Shown here: positions 11,769-21,400 of the stretch, piece after piece
How the letters are laid out: each line of letters begins with the position of its first letter
Numbering within the stretch: the stretch's first letter is position 1
Position numbers and translations under genes: made by a program
Assembly: GCA_003116875.1 (NCBI GenBank)
Contig: BCKT01000001.1
Location: 1,421,486-1,485,485, forward strand
Length of the DNA: 64,000 bases
Source of the DNA: Takashimella koratensis
Lineage: Eukaryota; Basidiomycota; Tremellomycetes; Trichosporonales; Tetragoniomycetaceae
Direction of reading: 5' to 3'
Notes under the pieces: generated by a model
The model's input: the letters and a program-made list of their open reading frames with translations, nothing else
Database searches by the model: none
Told to the model about the DNA's origin: nothing

Positions 11769-12577
11769 TCATCAATGACTTACACTGGCAATGCTAGTTA
11801 CCTGGAGTCGTTGCAGTGACTTGATTGATCTGCCGCTTGCTAGTCTCATGCAGAGTTTCATCTTCGATCTCATGTTTCTTTCCCTCTTCACTACCCCTCT
11901 TTCTGTGGGGCTGAACTGCTGGCCTTCAGAAGCAGAAATATCTCCAGGTACATACTGCAGTCTCCTTTGACGCCTGTCGCGTCTGGCGAGGAAGGGTTCA
12001 GTCCAGCCTGTTAAGTTATTCTGTATTGATGGGAATGCTTGCCTACGGCGCTAGCTCCCAGGCGCCTTTACTCAGCGCGACCGGTAATTTATCAGGAGAT
12101 AGTCCAGTTATGTAACGCTTGCTTTTCATCACAAGCAACAAATAGTGGCCCGATTGAGCGCGAGCATGAGCTTTCCTGTCGAGAAGTCTGGGTGACGTTG
12201 TCGTGCTACGAGTCATGGACGGAGTGTTGGCAGCTAGAGGCAGAACGACTCGAAAGCCAGCTACAGTATGCCGTGTGGGCGGGCTTCGAGAGTCTTTGGT
12301 CCCGTTCTTGCTTGCTCACCTTGCGCTCCCCTCTCACTCTTTCATTCTGTGACATTGACTAGGATGGGCATTAAGGTACTTCGGTGGTCAGCGTGGCCGA
12401 TACGTAGTTTTCCTTGGCAGTTCCTTCCCACAACATGCATTGTCTCTCGCCTCGGCCCTCTCGTACAGGGGAGCGTTTTTACCACGTGGCTTCTTTGTTG
12501 ACATAGGTCGGGTGACGAAATTCATTTCCCCGCATCGCACTTTGCTATTGTCCACTGGTCCATCCATACCTTCAACC
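11769..12577. other. Spacer with promoter-repeat relic
   Basis: Downstream of paralogue B. Holds a fourth copy of the repeated segment (12265-12290, encoding QYAVWAGF in one frame) with no paralogous gene after it, so it looks like a relic of a further duplicate. The last roughly 100 bp form the promoter/leader of the acetyltransferase gene. Nothing else supported. Confidence 0.45.
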
Positions 12578-13485
12578 ATGGCCACGGCCAAAGTCCGCTC
12601 GGCGACGGCGGTGAGTAAGGTCACTGGCCTAGACATATTGTCTACCTCCTTCCATCCTCTCGCCTCCTTTCCACTGACTCACGTATTTCCCTCAAGGCAA
12701 ATGTATCTACCCTTTCCCCCTCGCTCCCATCCCACCAACCGACTTACACCCTCTCCCTCCACCCGGCATCCTCGCTACCCCCAGCCACCCAGGACGCTAT
12801 GTACGCTTTGTTTGACAGCACCATGGGTCCGCTCTCTGCCTCGTCTTCGATGAGCTATACCGAACGTGGGAAGAGGGAGGAAATGTTTGACGAAGCCGGA
12901 AGGTTTTTGGTGGTTTCGAAGCCCGAGGAGAGGCAGATGCCAGGGAGTTTAGTCGGAAAACGGGATGTGGGTGTTGGAGAGATGTTGGGGTTTTGCTCGT
13001 TTCGGTTTGATACGGAGGAGACGCTGGGAACGAGGGACGCAGAGGTGATTTACTGGTGAGTGATGCCGGCGAAGGGGCGGGGCTGTCCTGCCCAGGGGGA
13101 GTTGAAGGGGGGCGACTTGGGGGACACGGCTGAATCTGGAGGCCCAGCTACGAGCTGCATCTCGTCCCGCAAGCAAGAGGCCTAGGTCTCGGCCGCGTCC
13201 TCATGACCGAGCTTGAAGCGATCGGGCGACGGCGCGGTATGGAAAAAGCCATGCTTACATGTCTGAAAAGTAAGTCCTACTCTACCTATGCTATGCTACA
13301 AAGATCTCAAACATATCCCTAATCCTCCCTGTCTACCAGACAATACCGCCGCGCTCCACTTCTACGCCGCCGCGGGGTATACGCCCGATGAGATCGATCC
13401 GACGCAAATGGCTGCCGAGGACGCAGAGGACGGGTGGGAGGACGTGTCCGAGGCGGATTATGTCATCTTGAGCAAGAAACTCTAG
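12578..13485 (+). CDS. NAA40: N-alpha-acetyltransferase 40 (NatD type)
   Basis: GNAT enzyme that transfers acetyl from acetyl-CoA to the N-terminal serine of histones H4 and H2A (family knowledge). Exons: 12578-12610, 12697-13055, 13148-13269, 13340-13485; 219 aa. Diagnostic segments: YCYELHLVPQARGLGLGRVL, containing the Q/R-x-x-G-x-G/A acetyl-CoA loop; the adjoining MEKAMLTCLKKNTAALHFY, matching the NatD KVMLT-x-F-K-x-N-x-x-A segment; and a C-terminal ADYVILSKKL, matching the family's Y-x-I-L-S-[KR] end. An acidic insert (AAEDAEDGWEDVSEA) precedes that end. The first exon holds only 11 codons. Orthology is by motif and length. Confidence 0.85.
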
Positions 13486-13752
13486 GCGCGAGGACGTGTA
13501 CGAGGGTGGAGTGAGTGTCCCATGTTTTGTTGTAACGAATGTTGTTGTCGACTTGGTGATTCTATGCACCTGGTACGATGTGGACTGAATGCAGGCTTCG
13601 TCGTTGATCGATGTGAGAAGAGACAGGTGCTTGCTCCTTCAAACTTGGTAGACTACTCGCTCTCCCTTGCCCTTTCTTGCCAGGCTTACAGACCCGCTCT
13701 ACACAATTATCAACGAGCAAATCTTCTCCGCGCTCTCCGCATCGCCCGAGAC

Positions 13753-14691
13753 CTAGTCATTAATTCTATTCCGGGTCCCGTGACTCACCTCTCCCCACAC
13801 GCTCTCCGCAAACGTCCAGTCCTTGCGGGGCCGTTTCACTCGAGGAACCAGTTTCTCCGGTGACGGGATCCTCGGAAACTCCATCTCGATATCCCCATCA
13901 TCCGTTACCTCTTTCACTACGGGCGCGTTAGCCCCACCAGGTCGGAGAGCGAGGAACGCGTCTCTCCCCTCGGCCTCGCGCCGCCTTTTGTCCCCCCTCC
14001 AGCTCTTTGTCGGGGTCCGTTCCTCTTCCCCCTCTTCCTCCTTCTCCTCCACCCTGTCCTGCTCCCTCTCCGTCGCGCTCTGTTTCAACGGGCTTGGTTT
14101 CGCGGGACTATGCTGATGTTGATGCGGCGACCCGCCTCCTCGTCCAATGAGCCCACTCAAATCCGTGCCCGAAGTAAACTTGAACTTCTTCTTCGGCGTA
14201 CTAAACGGAGACGGCGTGGTGCTTGGGCCAGCAGAAGATTCGGCCGCGGAGGTGGTAGTGGGCGCACGAGCGGAGCGGCGACCGCTAGGGGAGGGTTGGT
14301 CAGGAACAGAGTGGAGGATACGGCGAGAGAGGGCAAGAGCGGATTTGAATCGAGCGGGAGAGACGGCGCTTGCTTTTTGAGCTGACGACTCGACGAGGTC
14401 TTTGCTTTGGACTCTGTACATGCAACCGACACAAGCCAACGGCAAGAATGTCAGCGAATATAGGCATGGTATCCACATCCATGAGACCTTGGAGGTTGAC
14501 ACCACGACTCACCGCTCGCAGCCGAGGAGAGCAGCAACACCAACCAACGCCGCCCTTTCCTCAGGCCTCAGGTCATTCCCCTTCCCCGGGGCCGTCAACT
14601 GCCGAAGCGTGGACAAAATCTGCGCAGCGACTGGGAGTGCAGGGTGCGTGGCTGACGGGAAGAGCGAGGCGAGCTCAGAAGAGGAGGCCAT
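13753..14691 (-). CDS. Possible origin recognition complex subunit 6
   Basis: Exon 1 14691-14513 and exon 2 from 14413; the 3' end is uncertain. The N-terminal 100 residues look like the cyclin-box-like fold of fungal Orc6: a small hydrophobic Ala/Leu-rich block, GCER, then KDLVESSAQKASAVSPARF and ALALSRRIL. The remainder is a basic/acidic linker with many S/T-P sites (SPSGRRS, TPSPFSTPKKKF, SPLK, TPTKSWRG), suitable for cyclin-dependent kinase control, and a C-terminal KDWTFAESVWGE segment. A strong GTGAGT donor follows that segment, so a short last exon probably exists between 13770 and 13690; unspliced, the frame ends at 13753. The Orc6 call rests on weak resemblance; a generic nuclear protein is the alternative. 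Confidence 0.45.
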
Positions 14692-15220
14692 GCTTGTGAT
14701 GACCAGAAAGGTTGGGTTGAGACGCGATCGATGTGAGCGGGCTAAATTTTGGACGCGAAGCCGGCGGGATAAGCGGTGGTGATGGCAAGCAATCCCGGTC
14801 TGAGGATAGTAATTCATGGTTGATCAAATTTCTCTTCTTCATCTCTCTTTCGAGAGGCGCGAGCTTCGAGTACAAGCCATCTCCTGGTATACATGCTCCT
14901 TCTGTCTACTATCTCTCTCGCGACTTGTAATGTTCTCGCTCTTGACCATCGTGCGTTGTCGGAGGTTTCGTCGGCAGAAGATCCAATGCCGGGCGGCCAG
15001 GGTAGGACGCGTCTGCCACATCCTTTCAGGCCAACGTACTGCCTTGGTGACGACTGCATAGCTCTAGTCGACTCCGGACTGTCACCACCAACTGTTCGTC
15101 ATACTTGACCTGTCACCACGTCCTTTACTCTGACTCCCATGAACCATGTTCATCGAGCGCGATCAGAGACCAGTCCAGTGAGTAAAGATAAAAAACGATG
15201 GGATCGCTGCCCGGAGAAGT
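14692..15220. other. Spacer between Orc6-like gene and tRNA
   Basis: About 530 bp with only short frames on both strands and no recognisable gene. Probably the promoter of the minus-strand gene ending at 13753 plus the 3' flank of the tRNA gene. Confidence 0.45.
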
Positions 15221-15225
15221 AAAAA
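15221..15225 (-). terminator. RNA polymerase III terminator of tRNA-Thr
   Basis: On the minus strand a TTTTT run begins 6 nt after the last base of the tRNA, the usual Pol III stop signal. Confidence 0.7.
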
Positions 15226-15230
15226 CAAAT

Positions 15231-15322
15231 GCCTCCTAGCCGATTCGAACGACTGACCTCGACATGACAAGTTGCGACCAGCGTATACTAGTGTCGCGCT
15301 CTACCAACTGAGCTAAGGAGGC
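15231..15322 (-). tRNA. tRNA-Thr(AGT) with intron
   Basis: Folds as a standard cloverleaf on the minus strand. Acceptor stem GCCTCCT/AGGAGGC is perfect, the D arm is GCTC-AGTTGGTA-GAGC, the anticodon stem is CGACA/TGTCG with loop CTAGTAA, and the T arm is AGTCG-TTCGAAT-CGGCT. The anticodon AGT (15289-15287) reads threonine ACU/ACC codons after inosine modification. A 20-nt intron (15285-15266) sits one base 3' of the anticodon, the canonical position. Joining it would require the tRNA ligase encoded at 29.1-32.1 kb. A-box and B-box sequences are intact. A LINE retrotransposon ORF ends 107 bp upstream of its 5' end. Confidence 0.95.
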
Positions 15323-15428
15323 TGATACATTAACGCCGGATCAAAACCCGGCTGTCCCGGTCCGATCAAGGAACAGGTCCCGGTGTTCCTAAAGAGGAAC
15401 CCGCGCCGAGCCGGCGACGATCAATGTA

Positions 15429-18400
15429 CTACTGAGCTACACAACTATTCGGATCACCTGGATCCACCTCCGCACTCCACTGGTTACCGACCATCGGTCT
15501 CCTCCGTCGGTCACCCCCGGGACTACGTGGTCGTCCGGCCCATGCATCCGCCGGTCCGCCGGGCCGCATGTCTCGATCCTCGCCATCCCCTCGCCCTGTT
15601 TGCCTTGCCACCCCACCCATGCCTCGGACGTCGTGCTCCCCTTGCCCTGTTTGCCTTTCCAACCCACCCATGCCTCGGGCGTCGTGCTTGTCGTTCACGT
15701 CTGTGTGTGCGCCGTCGCGGCCTACCCGGCCGTTGTTGTTGTCGCGATTGTCCTGGTTGTCAACGTCATCGCCTCGAGCGGCGATGCCGGGGTCACCCTC
15801 CCCCCAGCCGTCGGCTGGGCGGTTTTGGGCGACGCGGTCACGTTCCCTCCTCGTCCCGAACGCTATGCCGTAGATCCGTGCTGCCAGGCGAACACAGTGG
15901 TCATGGAGGAAAACACCCTGGTGCCAGGCAAGGTTCTCCGGTGTTGGAGGCAAATCCGCGCGCCAGTATGCATACTTATCCGAGAAAGCTTCATTCACGT
16001 ACCCGGCCCAGCTGTTTATCGCTTCGCCTTCGAGTGGGGTGCGGAAGGCAAAGTGTAGGAGCTGGTCCCTGGCTTCGTTGCGTACGTCGCGGAAGTGGGT
16101 GCAGTGCAAGAAGAGGTGAGTGTCGTCTTGGCGCGGGTGGTTGCAGAAGTCACACGACTCATCTGGCGCTAGCGTAAGCCTGTGGAGGAACACCCGTGTA
16201 GCGAGAAGACCGCATCGTGCGAGGAGCTGAACCCTGGCAGTGAAGGATGCGGTAGATTGGTAGTAGTAGTAGGGGGGAATGGACGACGGCTGTGGTCGGT
16301 GAAGGGCCAGGCGATCCCGTTGGTGGGGTCGGAGCTGATCAATCTGGTACAGTTGCAGTGCGTTGTCCAGGACATCGCGCCAGGAGTCTGGGGCGTACCC
16401 GTGCGGAGACCTGACAACATAGTCTGGCATCCATGCCGTGGGGGCGGGAATCATGGTGGCACCCTGGTGCGCCTGCCTAGCGACCTGGTCGGCTATTCGG
16501 TTGAGCTCTGTGGGTAAGCCACTGTTATCGGTGTGAGCTTTGACATGTTGAAATGATACACCGTTGTGAGCAACATCTGTCAGCCACGCCTTCCAGGTAT
16601 GTCCGTGGGCCATCTGGTTTCGAGTTAGAAGCGTGTGCTCGGTGGCCGCATCGAACAGGTGTATCGCCCGTTGGTAGTCCGCATGGACGATGTTGTGGTG
16701 AGTGCCTGCAGTGGCAATGCACGCCGCAACAACTGCCAGGAGTTCACCATCCATCGAGGACGTGTGCATGTCATGGAGCGCGAATGTGGCTTGGTGTGGC
16801 CCGACAACAGCGGCGGTAGTGGAGTTAGGGCCAAGAGGCGTGGGTCGAGAACTGCCGTCGCATGCCCAATTAGTCTGGCCAAGGTCGTCTGTGCCGTCGG
16901 TTGGAGTGCGTTCCGCTGGGTGCAGCGCGGTGGATATTAGTCCTCGGTGGGCAACCTTGCGCGCTTCCCGCGTCCGAATCAGGTTCTTGTCCGACAACAT
17001 GAGGTCCGATATATGACAGTCCTCGAACCCCAGAGAGTGGGCTAGGCGCTGCTGGTGTTGTGGGGATGCCGTTTCCAGGCTGGACTGGTCTGTGGAAACT
17101 ATCACCAGGTTTGCAAGACGGAGGTATTGCGCGGCGCCCGCCCACCCGTGAGGGATGAGTTGGGGGCGCGGGGCAAGTTGTTGTTCAAGAGGGGGGACAC
17201 AACTGTTCGTTTGACATTGCCAGTTGGAGAGAACAATTCTGGCCATGTTTCGAAGGGGGTTAGATGTGTGGTTTAGTGAGCGAAGCAGCATGCCGATTGC
17301 TACTTCACCGTTGATTCGGAAGATAGACGGGAAACCGAAACCGTGTTTGGCAAGAGGTAGTGAGAGCACGGTGGCGTTGAGGTTGAGGTTTGAGGGGACT
17401 CTCAACGCCGCACCTAACTTTTTGGCAATTGCGACGTCGATGGCGTGTGCGTCAATCGGAGCCAGTGGCTGGAGTTGGAGGCGTGGACGGATAGCCGGGA
17501 TGAGAAGTGACCACAGTGCTTGGTGTAAGATGGCGATAGGAAAATCCCGGCTTGGGGGAGCGGGAAATGCGTCGATGATGGATAAGATACGAGCTTTGGT
17601 GTCGCTTGGATTGTTGATGGCAGTGCGAAGGATAGCGGGACGATCGGTGAAGGGGACGGAGTGCTGCTGTCCGTTGACTGGAAAGATCACTTGGTCCGGA
17701 TGAGCGGTTGGTGCCTTCCCAAGGGTGAAGACGATGGTCTTGTCTGGGCTGTCCCAGGCGGTCTGGACCCCGTAGCATTTCTGGAAACGCTCGGTAACTT
17801 GTACGATGCTAATGAGGCTTTTGATCGACGTGGCAAAGTAAATAGAATCGTCCATGGCTTCGACGCTGGTGAGCACCACAGCGCGAGTGTTATCCTCTGG
17901 GAGGTGACGCACTGCGGGTCTGATGACGGGAAAGGCGGAGGGGTGCACTGGGGGGTTCTTGGCTCGGTCGGGGTGGGCGATGTTATGACGGATAACTGCT
18001 GAGAAATCAGAAAAGTGGTAGAGCATGGCCATGCCCAAAGTGTAGGTTATCGGACTGGCTGGGTCACCTTGCTTTGTTTGGCCGGTTGTCGTGAAAGACC
18101 GCGGACTGACACCATCTGGGGTCTTGATCCAGAAAGTGACGCCAGTGTTCCTTGCGCGATTGAATATGTCGCAGCTGTTTGGGAAACCAAAGAAGAGACA
18201 GATGTCCCCGAAGGTCAAAGGAGAAAGATTGTCAAAGCCTTTGACGTGATCCCGTTTTATTGCCCAGACTGTCATGCCTAGCGACTTTGCGGCCATGTCA
18301 GCTTGGGCAAGAAAGTTTGTGAGGTCGCCGGGCTGTGCTCCCTGTTGCGTTGCAATCTGAGTGGGCGGTAAGAGGGACATGCGCCATGTAAGCCGCTGAA

Positions 18401-21400
18401 TGCACATGGTGAACCATTTGGATACTATCGAGAATAAGCAGTTGGCAAAGACGATACCTCGATAGTTAGAGAGGTTGGTGATATCTCCACGCTTGTGCAG
18501 GGGAACGAGGTAGTTCTCCTTCATTCGGGGGGTGAAATGGTTGTGGACAATGGTGTAGTTGCAGAGGTCTAAGACTGCCAAAAGGAACGGTTCGTCTGCA
18601 CGCTTCAGCGCCCACTTCTCCCAGCTGTCTGGGCCTGGGGATGGGTGTGGGTTGCCATGGGCCAGTACGTCGCGGAGGTCAGTGATTGCCATGGTTGTGG
18701 GCCAGAAGGGGGTACGGTGCTTGGCAAGGCGTTCGCGGAAGGCCTCGGCTGGCGGGCAATCTAGCCAGGGCCGCTGTTCGCGTGGTGGCAGGTCGTCGGG
18801 TGGGGGCCGGTCGTGCAGGCGCTCGAAGTAAGCTGTCGCCATCTCTAGTCGACTGTCGGGGTCAGACGCAAAGTGGTGGCTGTCGTCCGGGTCACGTAGG
18901 AGGGGTGAGTTAGTGATAGTAGCGGGAGAGAACAGCGGCTTGACTTTGCGTGTGCGCACTGCTGTCTTGAAATCAAGCGTGTTCAAAGTCTTGGTCGCCG
19001 CTTTCCGCAGTTTGGTCAAGGTTTTCGTCAGTGTGTTTCTCAGCTTTCGCAGGTCGCCAACGGGTGGGAGGGGGTTCTCCACATTGGCAACTTCGAGGAC
19101 CAGAGGGTGACGATCCACGAGGCGGTGAAGGGCGTTTTGGCTAGTGGCTCCAATGAGTCTGTTAATGGCTTGCACTCTCTTAGATAGCGCTTCGATTTCA
19201 GGCTTGGTTTGAAGGAGAGCGAGGTTCTGCGGAGGGGGCCGTTTTGTTTTGAAGGCTTTTTGGCATGCCGGGAGGAAGGCATCATCTAGCACTGCAAGGG
19301 CTGAGTCAAACGACGTTGCGTCTGAGATATTGGGACGGACCTCAGGTAGTTTGCGAAGGATTTCCTGGTTCATGATGTTATACGCATTGGCCGCGTCTTC
19401 TTTGCGTGGTTGCTTCAAACGGGGTGGGGCGCGGTTTGGGTGTACAATCGGCGTTGGGATGAGGGCGTCAACACGGAACAATACCAGTAGTGGTCGGTGC
19501 GCGGTCATGAAGTTATGGTGGGTGGTTGTTACCTGCATCGCTTCGGTAATCACTAGTTCGGATGTCGCGAACCTGTCGATGATACGGTGCCGTCGTTGGG
19601 GGGTGCTAAACGTCCAGTCGCGTCGCAGGGAGACGCGAGGGTGATTTGTCCAGCAGTCTGACCCGTCGGTGACGTGGAGGAAGGTTTGATATGCTTGTCG
19701 CTGATAGTGTCGAATGGGGTGGTCGACTGTGTAATCACATTCCCATTGGTGGAGGTGCGCGTTGAAGTCGCCACCACAGATCCAGTTGTGATCAGGGAGA
19801 TAAGCTGGGACAGCTTCCCAGAAGCTGTTAGTTTGTGCGCGAAGTTCGTCACGGAGGCCGGTGCCCGCGGGCGCATACAGGCCAATGATTCGTAAGGGGT
19901 GGGGTGCTCCCCCTGGCGTTGCAAGCAGCAAGTCGATGGCAAGCAGTCGGCCTTTGAGACATGCAGCATCGGGTTTGATGATTGACGGGGCGGTCAGGCT
20001 TTTGTGTACAAGCATCGTCACTCCCCAATTTGGGTGGTCGGCTGGGGTAAACTCGTGACAGGGTGGGTGGTACTGGTGTAGTAGTGCTTGGGGCCAGGCT
20101 GCTAAATGGGTCGGTGTCTGGCGCGATTCGGTTAGGATAACCACGTGCGGTAATGTTTGGAGCAAGAAGTCGGCGAGGGTGATGACAGTCTGAGGGCTCA
20201 GTCCTGTGCAGTTCAGCGTGAGACAGCGAAGAGGTAAGTTGGCGCTGACTACCGGCAGGCAGGCAAACCAGCACAGCGCAATTGCTCCGTGTGATACTCC
20301 CACAGGGGATGAGCGGGTACGGGGCAGAGCATTCATCGTGACGGGTCGTAAAAGGCTAGCAACATAATTCACAGCCAGAGCAACTAATATGTACAGGGGA
20401 GACAAATCAGGGGTCGAGAACAGAGAGGGGATACGAGGAAGTTTCAGTGTGCACAGAGGGTGGGACATAATTGTCGGCCGAAGTGAAGAGACAGGCGGGG
20501 GTTGCGGCGTGAGGCAGAGTTGATGCCCGAGCGCCCTTTGCGGAGAGAGGATGCGGTGGTTCCCGTCAATGCGTGACATTGGCGGGTCAGCCGAGACCCT
20601 CTCGTCGCGTTGACGGTCACTGTTGGTCAGCGCGTCAAAAGCAGAGAACTGTACCATATCCTCGTCCATGGACTCGATGCGGGCACGCTTAGACGACTCT
20701 GCCTCATCGTTATCGGCTTGACTTCCGTCCATGAGTGCCTTGGTGGTAGCGCTGGTCAGTGTCTGTTGCTGAGGAGCATCGCGAAGCGTGCGGAGGGACG
20801 CATCCAGCTGTGCCAGCTTTGACTGCTCCACCTTGATGGCTGCCGTCGTCTTTTCCATCGCCGCCTGGATCCTGGTCTGCACGGCTGGGTCGGCGGTGAG
20901 GAAAAGGGTCTGCTGTGCCGCCGCTTGGTTCGTCTCGAGGGAGTGCATGTTCCACTCGATGGTCCGTTTCTGCTCGCGGATGTTGTCAGCGGCAATCTGG
21001 TAGTTGCGCATCGCTATCTGGTCGCGCTCGATCTGGCGGATGGCCTTGTTCTGGTCGGCGATGATCGTCATGAACTGGTCCATCCGGTTGCTGCTCGACT
21101 CAATGAACGAACGCATGAACGAGTTGTTGGAAGCTTGCTCCTTGCGCATCTCGTTCGCCTCCTCGCGCATATCGTGAATAGCAGCGAACACTTGATGAGC
21201 GGATTCAGCGACCTCGGTCGAGGTGTTGGCGGCGCGCGCAAGCTGGGCAGCTTTGTGCTCGTGACGAGAGCGACCACCGAGGTCGTTGAAAGTGTACGCC
21301 CACTCGAAATAGTACTTGGTTGGACCGCGCGTGCCGGCGAGAATACTGGCGGCTTCGAGCGACAGGAACGTGCCCACCCAACACTCGTTGTTCATGACCA

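Noticed and set aside
15415..15450. A-box-like TAGCTCAGTAGT on the minus strand overlapping the LINE stop codon, suggesting insertion into a second tRNA gene.
   Set aside because: The rest of the sequence does not fold: no matching D-stem 3' side, no T-loop GTTCGANTC and no acceptor stem. The resemblance is limited to one box.
15383..16177. Plus-strand 264-codon frame over the LINE 3' part.
   Set aside because: Arg/Cys-rich shadow of the GC-rich LINE coding strand with no domain.
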